Assembly: GCA_031277805.1 (NCBI GenBank) | Contig: JAITLR010000013.1 | Coordinates: forward strand, 62,001-126,000 | Length of the DNA: 64,000 nucleotides | Direction of reading: 5' to 3' | Source of the DNA: Comamonas sp. | Lineage (GTDB): Bacteria > Pseudomonadota > Gammaproteobacteria > Burkholderiales > Burkholderiaceae_C | Shown: positions 10,073-21,083 of the stretch, one piece after another | Layout: each line of letters opens with the position of its first letter | Position numbering within the stretch: the first letter of the stretch is position 1 | Translations under genes and position numbers: made by a program | The notes under the pieces: generated by a model | The model's input: the letters and a program-made list of their open reading frames with translations, nothing else | What the model was told of the DNA's origin: nothing | The model's database searches: none

Positions 10073-10750
10073 ATGGCAACTCATCTCGATCTTGAAGAAC
10101 AAGAGCAACTTGATCAGCTCAAGCATTTCTGGAATTCCTGGGGAACCTTGATCACCAGCGTGTTGCTGGTGGTGTTCTTGGGCATTGCGGGCTGGAACGG
10201 CTGGCAGTACTGGCAAAAGCGTCAGTCCGTGCAGGCTGCCGGTCTGGAGTTTGCCGTGGACCAGGCGCTGACCGCCAAGGACCAGGCGCGTGCCGATCAG
10301 GCATTCGCCGAACTCAAGGACAAGTACGCAGGCACGGCTCAAGCCAGTCAGACCGCTTTGCTGATGGCCAAGGCCTCGGTAGAGGCGGGCAAGCTCGACG
10401 ATGCCAAGGCGGTGCTGAACTGGGTGGCGGAGAAGGGCGACGAGGGCTCCAAGGCCCTGGCGCGTATCCGTCTGTCCGCAGTGCTGGAACAGCAAAAGAG
10501 CTTTGAAGAAGGCCTGAAGGTGCTGGACGTTGCAATGCCTGAGGCTTTTGCGGGCCTGCAAGCAGACCGCCGCGGTGATCTGTATGCTGCGCTGGGCAAG
10601 CAGCAAGAGGCTGTAACCCAATATCAGTTGGCATACAAGGCACTGGACAAGGATCTGGACTACCGCCATCTGGTGGAGTTCAAGCTCAATGCGCTGGGAG
10701 CTGCTCCTGAAGCTGCAGCCCTGGTGAAGACAACTGTGTCGGAGAACTAA
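10073..10750 (+). CDS. YfgM-like tetratricopeptide membrane protein
   Basis: The 225-residue protein has a short cytoplasmic N-terminus, one membrane helix at about residues 23-45 (LITSVLLVVFLGIAGWNGWQ), and a periplasmic TPR-like helical region, the layout of YfgM/TPR_21 proteins. YfgM is an ancillary SecYEG partner that helps pass substrates to periplasmic chaperones. It sits between hisS and bamB, its usual place. The bamB start follows after a 2-base gap, so the pair is surely co-transcribed. Confidence 0.85.
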   Translation: MATHLDLEEQEQLDQLKHFWNSWGTLITSVLLVVFLGIAGWNGWQYWQKRQSVQAAGLEFAVDQALTAKDQARADQAFAELKDKYAGTAQASQTALLMAKASVEAGKLDDAKAVLNWVAEKGDEGSKALARIRLSAVLEQQKSFEEGLKVLDVAMPEAFAGLQADRRGDLYAALGKQQEAVTQYQLAYKALDKDLDYRHLVEFKLNALGAAPEAAALVKTTVSEN

Positions 10751-10752
10751 TC

Positions 10753-11940
10753 TTGAAGACTATTGCCCAACCAGTGAATCCGGCCAAGGCCAAGACCAAG
10801 AATCTGCCCCGGACTGCCACGCGTATGCTGACGCTGACGGTATTGGCCGGGGCATTGAGTGCCTGCTCCATGTTTGGCGGCAAGGAAGCGCCCAAGCCGC
10901 TGGATCTGGGACCCAATCCAGGCAAGATCGCCGTGCATCAGGCCTGGACGGCCAAGTTGGGCAGCGAAGTGCCGCTGGCCATGCCTGCGTTGGTGCAGGG
11001 CAATACGGTGACCGTGGTCACCAAGGACGGTAGTGTCACCACGCTGGACGGCAATAGCGGAAGCCAGCTGGGCAAGTTCAGTGCTGGCGAACCGCTGACC
11101 ACGGGTGTGGGCAGCGACGGCCAGCGTACCGCTGTGGTGACGCGCAGCAACCAGCTGGTGGTGTTTGCCGAAGGCAAGCAGCTGTGGAAGCAGCGCCTGA
11201 ATGCGGCGGTGTATACGCCTCCATTGGTTGCGGGAGGTCGTGTCTTCGTGATGACGGCAGATCGCTCCCTGGCTGCTTTTGATGCCAGTAACGGTCGTGA
11301 GCTGTGGTCGGCTGAAGGTCCCAGCAACGAGCCGCTGATCCTGCGTCAGCCCGGAGTGCTCCTGCCCGTGGGTAATACGCTGGTGGTAGGGGTATCGGGT
11401 CGTCTGGCCGGTGTCGATCCCGACAATGGTTCCGTGCGCTGGATGGCACCCTTGGCAGCGCCGCGTGGCACCAATGACGTGGAGCGTCTGGTCGATCTGG
11501 TCGGCCCGGTCAGCCGTGTGGGCAGCAGCGTCTGCGCGCGTGCGTTCCAGGCTTCTGTCGGTTGCGTGGATGTAAGCAGTGCCAATGTGCGTTGGACGCA
11601 GAACTCCAAGGGCAGCGATGGTATTGACGGTGATGAACAATCCGTCTTTGGAGCCGAGAGCAATGGCACGGTGCAGGCTTGGCGTCGCGCCGACGGCGAG
11701 CGCCTGTGGTCCGTGGACAAGCTGCAGTATCGCAAGCTGACCGCACCTCTGGTGCTGGGCCGCTCCGTGGTGCTGGCTGATGATTTGGGGACTGTGCACA
11801 TGCTGTCGCGAGAAGACGGCTCTGCACTGACCCGTTTGCAAACTGACAAGGCGGGAGTCGCCACTGCGCCGGTTGTGGCCGCCAATACCCTGGTGGTCGT
11901 CAGCCGTAGCGGAACGGTGTACGGCTTCAAGCCTGATTGA
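10753..11940 (+). CDS. bamB: Outer membrane protein assembly factor BamB
   Basis: BamB is a lipoprotein of the BAM complex that folds beta-barrels into the outer membrane. The start is TTG at 10753: it has a GGAG eight bases upstream and gives a Lys-rich N-terminus followed by a lipoprotein signal ending GALSACSMFGG (Cys at about residue 38). The next ATG (10825) would leave no basic region. The rest is a PQQ-type eight-bladed propeller, with repeats such as DGSVTTLDGNSGSQLGKF and GTVHMLSREDGSALTRL. Length 395 residues is normal. Confidence 0.92.
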   Translation: MKTIAQPVNPAKAKTKNLPRTATRMLTLTVLAGALSACSMFGGKEAPKPLDLGPNPGKIAVHQAWTAKLGSEVPLAMPALVQGNTVTVVTKDGSVTTLDGNSGSQLGKFSAGEPLTTGVGSDGQRTAVVTRSNQLVVFAEGKQLWKQRLNAAVYTPPLVAGGRVFVMTADRSLAAFDASNGRELWSAEGPSNEPLILRQPGVLLPVGNTLVVGVSGRLAGVDPDNGSVRWMAPLAAPRGTNDVERLVDLVGPVSRVGSSVCARAFQASVGCVDVSSANVRWTQNSKGSDGIDGDEQSVFGAESNGTVQAWRRADGERLWSVDKLQYRKLTAPLVLGRSVVLADDLGTVHMLSREDGSALTRLQTDKAGVATAPVVAANTLVVVSRSGTVYGFKPD

Positions 11941-11955
11941 TAGATTGTTTTTGGA

Positions 11956-13296
11956 ATGAAGCCAGTTATTGCCCTGGTAGGGCGCCCCAATGTGGGCAAG
12001 TCGACGCTGTTCAATCGGCTCACGAAGTCGAGGGATGCCATCGTCGCCGACTTTGCTGGTCTGACGCGGGATCGCCATTACGGCCAGGGTCGTCAGGGCA
12101 AGCATGAGTACATCGTCATCGACACCGGTGGTTTCGAGCCTGACGCTTCGCGTGGCATCTTCAAGGAGATGGCCAAGCAGACGCAGCAGGCCGTGGCCGA
12201 AGCCGACGTGGTGGTCTTCGTGCTCGATGCGCGTGCCGGCCTGTCGGGTCAGGATCATGAGATCGGCAATTACCTGCGTCGTCTGGGCAAGCCCACCTTG
12301 TTGATCGCCAACAAGGCCGAGGGCATGAAGGACGGCATGCAGCTGTCCGAGTTCTATGAGCTGGGTCTGGGCGAAGTCATGCCCGTATCCGCTGCTCACG
12401 GCCAAGGTGTGCGCAGCGTGGTGGATGCCGCCCTGGGCTTGCTGAATCTGCCCGAGGTGGAGGAAGAGGTTTTTGGCGATGAAGACCAGAAGCCCGTGCG
12501 CCTGGCGGTGGCCGGTCGCCCCAATGCCGGCAAGTCCACACTGATCAACACCTGGCTGGGTGAAGAGCGCCTGGTGGCCTTCGACATGCCAGGCACCACG
12601 CGTGATGCCATCACCATCCCTTTCGAGCGCAATGGTCAGAAGTTCGAGTTGATCGATACGGCCGGCCTGCGCCGCAAGGGCAAGGTGTTCGAGGCCATCG
12701 AGAAGTTCTCCGTGGTCAAGACACTGCAGGCCATTGAAGGCGCCAACGTCGTGCTGCTGCTGATCGATGCCACGCAGGGTGTGACCGATCAGGATGCCCA
12801 CATCGCTGGCTACATTCTGGAGAGCGGCCGCTCGGTGGTGCTGGCCATCAACAAATGGGATGCCGTGGACGACTATCAGCGCCAGATGCTGGAGCGCTCC
12901 ATCGAAACGCGTCTGTCCTTCCTGAAGTTTGCTCCCCTGCACTTCATCTCGGCTCAGAAGCGCCAGGGTCTTGAGCCGCTGTGGAAATCCATCATCCAGG
13001 CGCACCGTGCAGCTACCTGCAAGATGCCGACGCCGGTGCTGACCCGCATTCTGCTGGAGGCACTGCAGTACCAGACGCCCAAGAAGGTCGGAGCCTACCG
13101 CCCCAAGATGCGTTACGCTCACCAGGGTGGCATGAATCCGCCCATCATCGTGATCCACGGCAACTCTCTGGAACACGTGACGGATGCGTACAAGCGCTTT
13201 CTGGAAGGTCGCTTCCGCAAGGAATTCAATCTGGTGGGCACGCCATTGCGCATCGACTTGAAAACCTCTCATAATCCTTACGCCGACAAGGATTAA
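11956..13296 (+). CDS. der: Ribosome-associated GTPase Der (EngA)
   Basis: Der is an essential GTPase with two tandem G domains that acts in 50S subunit assembly. Both P-loops are visible: [12 protein letters not shown] (about residues 8-19) and [12 protein letters not shown] (about 187-198), with DTGG and DTAG switch II motifs and two NKxE/NKWD specificity motifs. The C-terminal KH-like domain (PPIIVIHGN) is complete. The length of 446 residues is typical. It begins 15 bases after bamB. Confidence 0.97.
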   Translation: MKPVIALVGRPNVGKSTLFNRLTKSRDAIVADFAGLTRDRHYGQGRQGKHEYIVIDTGGFEPDASRGIFKEMAKQTQQAVAEADVVVFVLDARAGLSGQDHEIGNYLRRLGKPTLLIANKAEGMKDGMQLSEFYELGLGEVMPVSAAHGQGVRSVVDAALGLLNLPEVEEEVFGDEDQKPVRLAVAGRPNAGKSTLINTWLGEERLVAFDMPGTTRDAITIPFERNGQKFELIDTAGLRRKGKVFEAIEKFSVVKTLQAIEGANVVLLLIDATQGVTDQDAHIAGYILESGRSVVLAINKWDAVDDYQRQMLERSIETRLSFLKFAPLHFISAQKRQGLEPLWKSIIQAHRAATCKMPTPVLTRILLEALQYQTPKKVGAYRPKMRYAHQGGMNPPIIVIHGNSLEHVTDAYKRFLEGRFRKEFNLVGTPLRIDLKTSHNPYADKD

Positions 13297-13396
13297 GTAA
13301 TACCGCAGTTTCGGGGAAAACCCTTTGTAAAGGCCATCCTGGGGGCTGTGGTAACGTGTCGGTTTACAACAACACTCTTCGAACACGGAGAATATC

Positions 13397-13651
13397 GTGA
13401 GCAATAAAGGTCAACTCCTCCAAGATCCGTTCCTGAACGCCCTGCGTCGTGAACATGTGCCAGTTTCCATCTATCTGGTCAACGGCATCAAGCTGCAAGG
13501 CCAAATCGAGTCGTTTGACCAATATGTGGTGCTGCTGCGTAATACCGTGACGCAAATGGTTTACAAGCACGCTATCTCCACCATCGTTCCCGGCCGCGCC
13601 GTGAACTTCTCGGCTGCCGCAGCGGCTGACGGCGAAGCCGCCGCATCCTAA
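13397..13651 (+). CDS. hfq: RNA chaperone Hfq
   Basis: Hfq is a ring-shaped Sm-like hexamer that pairs small RNAs with mRNAs. The start is GTG at 13397 with GGAG upstream. The Sm1 segment ([21 protein letters not shown]) and Sm2 segment ([12 protein letters not shown]) are intact, and the length of 84 residues is typical of betaproteobacteria. A 100-base upstream gap probably holds its promoter. It is followed by hflX, hflK and hflC, the conserved hfq cluster. Confidence 0.97.
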   Translation: MSNKGQLLQDPFLNALRREHVPVSIYLVNGIKLQGQIESFDQYVVLLRNTVTQMVYKHAISTIVPGRAVNFSAAAAADGEAAAS

Positions 13652-13712
13652 GCTTTGCACCATCTCGCCCGCCGGCCTTGCCGGCGCGGCTTTCACCCTA
13701 CGGGACAGGTAT

Positions 13713-14915
13713 TTGAGTTCTGAATCCTTTGAGCGATCCGCGTCGGCGCCAGTGCTGCTGGTAGGCGTGGATTTTGGTGTTCCCCATTTCGACGACGAGC
13801 TGGAAGAGCTGGGCCTGCTGGCACAGACTGCTGGCTTGCTCCCTGTTGCCCGACTGACCTGCAAGCGCAAAGCTCCTGATCCTGCCCTGTTCGTGGGCAG
13901 CGGCAAGGCGGATGAAATCCGCATGCTGGCGCAAATGCATGGAGCGAAGGAAGTCTGGTTTGACCAGGCACTGAGCCCTGCGCAGCAGCGCAATCTGGAG
14001 CGACATATCCAGATGCCGGTCAACGATCGGACCATGCTGATTCTGGAAATCTTCGCCCAACGTGCACGTAGTCACGAAGGTAAGCTTCAGGTGGAGCTGG
14101 CCCGTCTGCAATACATCAGCACACGTCTGGTGCGCCGCTGGAGTCACCTGGAACGTCAGGCTGGCGGTATCGGCGGCCGTGGCGGTCCTGGCGAGAAGCA
14201 GATCGAGCTGGACCGACGCATGATTGACGAATCTATCAAGCGCACCAAAGAGCGCCTGAAGAAAGTCAAGAAGCAGCGTTCGACCCAACGCCGTCAGCGC
14301 TCTCGTCGTGATGTTTTCAATATCTCGCTGGTTGGCTATACCAATGCCGGCAAATCCACGCTGTTCAATGCCATGGTCAAGGCTCGTGCCTACGCGGCCG
14401 ACCAGCTGTTTGCCACGTTGGATACGACCACCCGGCAGATGTATCTGGCAGAGGCCGAAGAGTCGGTGTCCCTGTCCGATACCGTGGGCTTTATTCGCGA
14501 TTTGCCACACGGCCTGGTCGATGCCTTCCAGGCCACCTTGCAGGAAGCCATTGATGCTGACCTGCTGCTGCATGTCGTGGATGCGTCCAACCCAGGTTTC
14601 CCGGAACAAATACAACAAGTTCAGAAAGTTCTGGCGGAAATCGGGGCCGACGATGTGCCTCAGATTCTGGTCTTCAACAAGCTGGATGCCATAGAACCCG
14701 AACGTCAGCCTGCGGACTTGCAGGATGTGTACGAGCTCGATGGCAACCCAGTGCCGCGTGTGTTTGTCAGTGCCCGCTCTGGGCAGGGGCTGGCACAGTT
14801 GAGGCAATTGCTTGCAGATCGGGTTTTGCAGGTGCGTCAGGAGGCTGAGCGCGAAGAGCAGCAGGGGGCCGACGATTCGTACTGGATGTCCCCTGATGAC
14901 GAGGCGCAATACTAG
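13713..14915 (+). CDS. hflX: GTPase HflX
   Basis: HflX is a GTPase that binds and splits stalled 70S ribosomes, especially after heat shock. It starts at TTG 13713. The N-terminal domain contains GGRGGPGEKQIELDRR (about residues 151-166), a family signature, and the G domain has GYTNAGKSTLFN (about 208-219), DTVGFIRDLP and FNKLDA. The length is 400 residues. The non-ATG start after a non-ATG hfq start suggests modest translation. Confidence 0.94.
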   Translation: MSSESFERSASAPVLLVGVDFGVPHFDDELEELGLLAQTAGLLPVARLTCKRKAPDPALFVGSGKADEIRMLAQMHGAKEVWFDQALSPAQQRNLERHIQMPVNDRTMLILEIFAQRARSHEGKLQVELARLQYISTRLVRRWSHLERQAGGIGGRGGPGEKQIELDRRMIDESIKRTKERLKKVKKQRSTQRRQRSRRDVFNISLVGYTNAGKSTLFNAMVKARAYAADQLFATLDTTTRQMYLAEAEESVSLSDTVGFIRDLPHGLVDAFQATLQEAIDADLLLHVVDASNPGFPEQIQQVQKVLAEIGADDVPQILVFNKLDAIEPERQPADLQDVYELDGNPVPRVFVSARSGQGLAQLRQLLADRVLQVRQEAEREEQQGADDSYWMSPDDEAQY

Positions 14916-14919
14916 GGAT

Positions 14920-14940
14920 TTGTGCCCCTATTGGGCACAA
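14920..14940 (+). other. Perfect 8-bp hairpin between hflX and hflK
   Basis: TTGTGCCC and GGGCACAA flank a CTATT loop. It is only five bases after the hflX stop and is not followed by a T-run. It could act as a weak attenuator, an mRNA stability element or an operator; the sequence alone does not decide. Confidence 0.4.
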
Positions 14941-14986
14941 TGCCTGCCATGGTTCATGTCTTTATGAAAACACAGAGACTTCTCGC

Positions 14987-16384
14987 ATGAATTTTTCACA
15001 ACGCGTTCATCGCTTGGCGGTGCTACCGCAACGCATTCGCGGGATGTTCAACTTGAACGATCCGCGCTGGGGTCGTGGCGACAACAACAACGAAGATACC
15101 TCGCAGTCCAGCAACTCTCCTTCGGACAATGACAGGCCTTCGCAAGCCCCCGCGCCCGAGCAGCCTCCGCGTCCTCGTCCTTCTTCCCAGCAAGGCCAGC
15201 CGCCCGATCTGGATGAGATCTACAGAGATTTCTCGCGCAAGCTCTCCAATCTGTTTGGTGGCAAGCCCGGCAATGGTCGTGGTCTGCCTCCTAGTCGCAA
15301 TGGTGGCGGCCAACCTGGCGAGCCCTTCAATGCCGGCAGGGGTATTTTCCTGATCGCTGGTGTCGCTGTACTGGTGTGGCTGGGAACCGGCTTCTTCATC
15401 GTGCAGGAAGGTCAGCAGGCCGTCATCACGCAATTCGGCAAATACAAGAGCACGGTGGGTGCCGGCTTCAACTGGCGCCTGCCTTATCCTGTGCAAAAGC
15501 ATGAGTTGGTCTATGTTTCGCAGATTCGCTCTGCCGATGTGGGTAGCGACAACATCGTGCGCAGCACCGGCCTGCGTGAGTCGGCCATGCTGACTGAAGA
15601 CGAGAACATCGTCGAGATCAAGTTTGCCGTGCAGTACCGCTTGAGCGATGCGCGTGCCTGGCTGTTTGAAAGCCGCAGTCCTTCCGAAGCCGTGATTCAG
15701 GTGGCTGAATCTGCTGTGCGCGAAGTGGTCGGCAAGATGAAGATGGATACGGCGCTGGCTGAAGAGCGCGACCAGATTGCGCCACGCGTGCGTGACCTGA
15801 TGCAGTCCATTCTGGACCGCTACAAGGTGGGCGTTGAAGTGGTGGGCATCAATATGCAGCAAGGCGGCGTGCGTCCGCCCGAACAGGTGCAGGCAGCCTT
15901 TGATGATGTGCTCAAGGCCGGTCAGGAGCGTGAGCGCGCCAAGAACGAAGCCCAGGCCTATGCCAACGATGTGGTGCCCCGCGCCACAGGTACCGCAGCC
16001 CGCTTGAGCGAAGAAGCCCAGGCCTACAAGTCGAAGATCGTGGCGCAGGCTCAGGGTGATGCCGGGCGCTTCAGCTCGCTGTACGCCGAGTACCAGAAGG
16101 CACCGCAAGTCACGCGTGATCGTCTGTATCTGGAAAGCATGCAGCAGATCTACAGCAACGTGACCAAGGTGCTGGTCGAGTCGCGTCAGGGCTCCAACTT
16201 GCTGTATTTGCCGCTGGACAAGATCATGAGTGGCATCAATGGTGCTGCTGCAGCGACCGCATCGGGCGATGCTGCCGCGCCTGCTGCATCATCGACGGCC
16301 CCAGCCACCACGCGCGTGGTGCCCAATCCTGCCGGTGATGCTCGCAGCCGCGATGCACGTAGCCGCGATCGTGACGCCCGCTAG
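14987..16384 (+). CDS. hflK: FtsH protease modulator subunit HflK
   Basis: HflK forms with HflC a large membrane cage around the FtsH protease. After a 115-residue cytoplasmic region rich in Gly, Pro, Ser and Asn there is one membrane helix (IFLIAGVAVLVWLGTGFFIV), then the SPFH/band-7 domain (VQEGQQAVITQFGKY onward) and a long helical stretch rich in Ala and Glu. The C-terminus is a low-complexity Ala/Thr part ending in Arg/Asp repeats. Length 465 residues. hflC starts 11 bases downstream. Confidence 0.94.
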   Translation: MNFSQRVHRLAVLPQRIRGMFNLNDPRWGRGDNNNEDTSQSSNSPSDNDRPSQAPAPEQPPRPRPSSQQGQPPDLDEIYRDFSRKLSNLFGGKPGNGRGLPPSRNGGGQPGEPFNAGRGIFLIAGVAVLVWLGTGFFIVQEGQQAVITQFGKYKSTVGAGFNWRLPYPVQKHELVYVSQIRSADVGSDNIVRSTGLRESAMLTEDENIVEIKFAVQYRLSDARAWLFESRSPSEAVIQVAESAVREVVGKMKMDTALAEERDQIAPRVRDLMQSILDRYKVGVEVVGINMQQGGVRPPEQVQAAFDDVLKAGQERERAKNEAQAYANDVVPRATGTAARLSEEAQAYKSKIVAQAQGDAGRFSSLYAEYQKAPQVTRDRLYLESMQQIYSNVTKVLVESRQGSNLLYLPLDKIMSGINGAAAATASGDAAAPAASSTAPATTRVVPNPAGDARSRDARSRDRDAR

Positions 16385-16395
16385 GAGAGAATGCT

Positions 16396-17286
16396 GTGAA
16401 TCGAATCGGATTTTTTGTCACCAGCATTCTTGTGGTGCTGGCCTTGCTGAGCTCCACGCTGTTCGTGGTGGATCAGCGTCAGTTTGGTGTGGTCTATGCG
16501 CTGGGTCAGATCAAGGAAGTGATTACCGAGCCTGGTCTGAACTTCAAGCTGCCGCCGCCATTCCAGAACGTGCGCTACATCGACAAGCGTCTGCTGACGC
16601 TGGACAGCACCGACACCGAGCCCATGCTGACAGCTGAAAAGCAGCGCGTGGTCATCGACTGGTATGTGCGCTGGCGTATCTCCGAGCCCTCGGAGTACAT
16701 CCGTAATGTGGGTCTGGACGAATCCGCTGGTGCCATGCAGCTCAACCGCGTGGTGCGCAATGCATTCCAGGAAGAAATCAACCGCCGCACCGTGCGCGAG
16801 CTGCTGTCTTCCAAGCGCGAAACGCTGATGGCCGATGTCAAGCGCGAGGTGCTGGAAACCGTGCGCGGTGCCAAGCCCTGGGGCGTGGATATCGTGGACG
16901 TGCGTATCACACGTGTGGACTATGCCGAGACCATCACCGAGTCGGTCTATCGCCGTATGGAAGCCGAGCGCAAGCGCGTGGCCAACGAGCTGCGCTCCAC
17001 GGGTGCGGCCGAAGGTGAAAAGATTCGCGCCGAGGCGGATCGTCAGCGCGATATCACCATCGCCAATGCCTACCGTGATGCCCAGAAGATCAAGGGTGAG
17101 GGCGATGCCGAGGCGGCTCGCGTCTATGCAGATGCTTTTGGCAAGGATCCGCAGTTTGCGCAGTTCTACCGCAGCCTGGATGCCTACAAGGAAAGCTTCT
17201 CCAAGAAGAGCGATGTGCTGGTGCTTGACCCTTCGCAAAGCGAATTCTTCAAGGCCTATCGCAGTGGTGGGTCAGCTGCCAAGTAA
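16396..17286 (+). CDS. hflC: FtsH protease modulator subunit HflC
   Basis: HflC is the partner of HflK. GTG at 16396 is the start; the nearby ATG at 16391 runs straight into a stop. The N-terminal signal anchor (FFVTSILVVLALLSSTLFVV) is followed by the SPFH domain (VDQRQFGVVYALGQIKEV) and a helical part with RAEADRQRDITIANAYRDAQ. The 296-residue length is normal. Confidence 0.94.
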   Translation: MNRIGFFVTSILVVLALLSSTLFVVDQRQFGVVYALGQIKEVITEPGLNFKLPPPFQNVRYIDKRLLTLDSTDTEPMLTAEKQRVVIDWYVRWRISEPSEYIRNVGLDESAGAMQLNRVVRNAFQEEINRRTVRELLSSKRETLMADVKREVLETVRGAKPWGVDIVDVRITRVDYAETITESVYRRMEAERKRVANELRSTGAAEGEKIRAEADRQRDITIANAYRDAQKIKGEGDAEAARVYADAFGKDPQFAQFYRSLDAYKESFSKKSDVLVLDPSQSEFFKAYRSGGSAAK

Positions 17287-17363
17287 GGTGCTGATGCAGG
17301 AATGAACAATGGCCCTCAAGGGGCCATTGTTCGTTTGGGAGTTGCCTTGAGGAGTGATTCGGG

Positions 17364-17552
17364 ATGGATTGGATGCAATCACTGGCGCTGGCGTTTGCGC
17401 TGCTTTTGATTCTTGAGGGGCTGCTTCCCTTGTTCGCGCCGAGACTGTGGAAGCAGATGTTTGCCCAGCTGCTGCAGCTGCGTGAAGGGCAGCTGCGCTT
17501 TTGTGGGCTGCTGTGTATCGCAGCTGGATTGCTTGTGCTGATCCTGCTGTGA
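17364..17552 (+). CDS. DUF2065 (YjeT-like) small membrane protein
   Basis: This 62-residue protein has two predicted membrane helices (SLALAFALLLILEGLLPLF and FCGLLCIAAGLLVLILL) and matches the DUF2065 pattern with a conserved Leu-Glu-Gly-Leu and RxxG between the helices. Such proteins are regularly encoded next to hflC or purA. The role is unknown. Confidence 0.8.
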   Translation: MDWMQSLALAFALLLILEGLLPLFAPRLWKQMFAQLLQLREGQLRFCGLLCIAAGLLVLILL

Positions 17553-17587
17553 ATACCGTCGATAACGGTTAGGCCTTATCGGTCAAA

Positions 17588-17616
17588 TTGGGCAGGGCTG
17601 GCAAAGTCGGTAGAAT
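17588..17616 (+). promoter_or_regulatory. Predicted sigma-70 promoter for hisZ-purA
   Basis: TTGGGC (17588-17593) and TAGAAT (17611-17616) are separated by exactly 17 bases and lie 30 bases before the hisZ start codon. This is a good housekeeping-promoter match judged by eye only. Confidence 0.5.
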
Positions 17617-17645
17617 CACATTTTTAACAGCCTCCCTCTTTCTCC

Positions 17646-18794
17646 ATGTCTGCTTGGGTCCTGCCGGATCACATTGCCGATGTTTTGCCTTCCGAGGCTC
17701 GGCACATCGAAGAATTGCGTCGAGGACTGCTCGATACTGCGCGCAGCTATGGCTATGAGCTCGTCATGCCTCCCATGCTCGAGTATCTGGAGTCTCTGCT
17801 CACCGGCACGGGTGAGGCGCTGGCCCTGCAAACGAGCAAGCTGATCGATCAGCTCTCCGGCCGCACCATGGGCCTGCGTGCAGACATGACGCAGCAGGTC
17901 GCCCGTATCGATGCACACTTGCTCAATCGCAGCGGGGTGACGCGTCTGTGCTATTGCGGCCCCGTCGTCCATGCACGTCCTGATCGCCCGCGCGCCACGC
18001 GTGAGCCTTTTCAGTTCGGCGCTGAAATCTATGGCCACGATGGCCTGGAGGCCGACCTCGAAGCCCTGCACCTGGCTCTGGACTGCCTCAAGGGCGCAGG
18101 AGTCAAGGATGTCATCGTGGACTTGGCCGATGTCCGCATCGTGCGCAATCTGCTGGCGGGCGTAATGGTCGATGAGCAGGTGCTGCGTGGCGTCCATGCC
18201 GCACTTGCTGCCAAGAATGCCACCGAACTGGCTGAGCTGACCCACAACTTTCCCTCTGCGTCGCGTGAAGGCCTGATGGCATTGCTGCAGCTGTATGGCG
18301 GAATGGAAGTGCTGGACAAGGCTGAGATACAGCTGGACGGCATAGCTGGCGTGCGCGATGTGCTATCGCATTTGCGTTGGTTGGTGCAGCGTCTGGATGG
18401 CGTCAAGGTCAGCTTCGATCTGGCCGACCTGCGCGGTTATTCCTATTACAGCGGTACGCGCTTTGCGATCTATGTACCTGGCGGCAGCGATGCCCTTGTG
18501 CGTGGTGGTCGCTATGACGAAGTCGGTGCAGTGTTCGGGCGCAACCGTCCGGCGGTCGGCTTCAGTCTCGATATCAAACAACTGGTGGCTGTTGTGCCCG
18601 AGCGTCCGCTCAAGGCAGCCATTCGCGCCCCCTGGGGTGATGACGTGCAAGTGGCTGCGGCTATTGCCGCATTGCGTCAGCAGGGCGAAACGGTGGTCTG
18701 CGTGCTGCCGGGGCACGAAAGCGAAGTGGACGAGTTTCACTGCGACCGTGAGCTTGCCAATGTTGGCGGGCAATGGGTCGTGCAAGCCATTTAA
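17646..18794 (+). CDS. hisZ: ATP phosphoribosyltransferase regulatory subunit HisZ
   Basis: HisZ is a HisRS paralogue without aminoacylation activity. It pairs with the short form of HisG and makes it sensitive to histidine. The class II core is seen in [24 protein letters not shown] and [15 protein letters not shown], but the protein lacks the C-terminal anticodon-binding domain of HisRS and is only 382 residues. The position upstream of purA is the usual one in betaproteobacteria. Confidence 0.93.
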   Translation: MSAWVLPDHIADVLPSEARHIEELRRGLLDTARSYGYELVMPPMLEYLESLLTGTGEALALQTSKLIDQLSGRTMGLRADMTQQVARIDAHLLNRSGVTRLCYCGPVVHARPDRPRATREPFQFGAEIYGHDGLEADLEALHLALDCLKGAGVKDVIVDLADVRIVRNLLAGVMVDEQVLRGVHAALAAKNATELAELTHNFPSASREGLMALLQLYGGMEVLDKAEIQLDGIAGVRDVLSHLRWLVQRLDGVKVSFDLADLRGYSYYSGTRFAIYVPGGSDALVRGGRYDEVGAVFGRNRPAVGFSLDIKQLVAVVPERPLKAAIRAPWGDDVQVAAAIAALRQQGETVVCVLPGHESEVDEFHCDRELANVGGQWVVQAI

Positions 18795-18807
18795 GGCTTT
18801 TGACTAA

Positions 18808-20205
<1,398 letters not shown>

Positions 20206-20241
20206 TTGCGGCACTGAATACATCAAACCATAGGACCTACC

Positions 20242-20766
20242 ATGCTGACGGAAGACGGTAAGCACCTGTATGTGAGCTACGACGAGTACCACGGTCTCAT
20301 CGAAAAGCTCGCCATCAAGATCCACCAGTCCGGCTGGGAATTCGACACCATTCTGTGCCTGGCCCGTGGCGGCCTGCGTCCCGGTGACATTCTGAGCCGT
20401 ATCTTTGACAAGCCGCTGGCCATCATGTCCACCAGCTCCTACCGCGCCGAAGCCGGCACGGTGCAGGGCCATCTGGACATCGGCCGCTTCATCGCGACCC
20501 CCAAGGGCGAGATCGCTGGTCGCGTGCTGCTGGTTGACGATCTGGCGGATTCTGGCGCCACGCTCAAGGCTGTGATCGCCATGCTCAAGACCAACTATCA
20601 GCCCATCACCGAGCTGCGCAGCGCCGTGATCTGGACCAAGGGCATTTCGACCTTCGAGGCCGACTATTCGGTGGACTATCTGGGCACCAACCCCTGGATC
20701 CACCAGCCTTTCGAAGGCTATGACACTCTGCGTCCTGAAAAGCTCGTGGAGAAATGGAAGGTCTGA
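20242..20766 (+). CDS. Phosphoribosyltransferase family protein
   Basis: The 174-residue protein carries the type I PRPP-binding motif RVLLVDDLADSGATLKAV (about residues 94-111) and CLARGGLRPGDIL near residue 50. It resembles hypoxanthine/xanthine phosphoribosyltransferases that salvage purines, and its position after purA suits that role, but the exact base specificity cannot be read from the sequence. A strong terminator follows 23 bases after the stop. Confidence 0.85.
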   Translation: MLTEDGKHLYVSYDEYHGLIEKLAIKIHQSGWEFDTILCLARGGLRPGDILSRIFDKPLAIMSTSSYRAEAGTVQGHLDIGRFIATPKGEIAGRVLLVDDLADSGATLKAVIAMLKTNYQPITELRSAVIWTKGISTFEADYSVDYLGTNPWIHQPFEGYDTLRPEKLVEKWKV

Positions 20767-20788
20767 GCTAGGCGCTTTGACTGCATCC

Positions 20789-20819
20789 AAAAAGGAGCCC
20801 CCGAGAGGGCTCCTTTTTT
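20789..20819 (+). terminator. Rho-independent terminator after purA-phosphoribosyltransferase
   Basis: AAAAAGGAGCCC and GGGCTCCTTTTTT form a 12-bp perfect stem with a six-base loop (CCGAGA) and end in a T-run. It closes the housekeeping block. Confidence 0.93.
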
Positions 20820-21083
20820 GTACGGCATCAGGTCTTCTGATTGATCTTCATCATTTCATGAGCGTCGTACGGCGTTGTTACAACGATTTTGCAGGTGTTT
20901 TGCTTTGAAACATAGGAAAATCATGCGCTAGCTGCTCCTGTTTTTGATGCTGATGAACGGCGAAACATCTGCTTGAACGGCATCGAGAGCAGGTACGTGC
21001 TAAGCCCCGCGTTGAATTGGGCTGATGATGGTGTGGCTGCATGTGCACGGCTACACTGCGTGGATTCTGAGAAGGTGGTGGTT
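20820..21083. other. Intergenic region with no supported gene
   Basis: The space between the terminator and the proposed start of the beta-propeller gene is less GC-rich than its surroundings (for example TTGCTTTGAAACATAGGAAAATC near 20900) and probably contains the promoter of the next gene. The downstream reading frame is open from 20973, but those residues do not look like protein with a signal, so I leave them out. Confidence 0.4.

Noticed and set aside
10747..13404. Long open frame of 885 codons on the minus strand opposite bamB and der
   Set aside because: Both plus-strand genes are certain. The antisense frame has the His/Gln/Arg-rich composition typical of shadows in GC-rich genes and no ribosome site or family motif.
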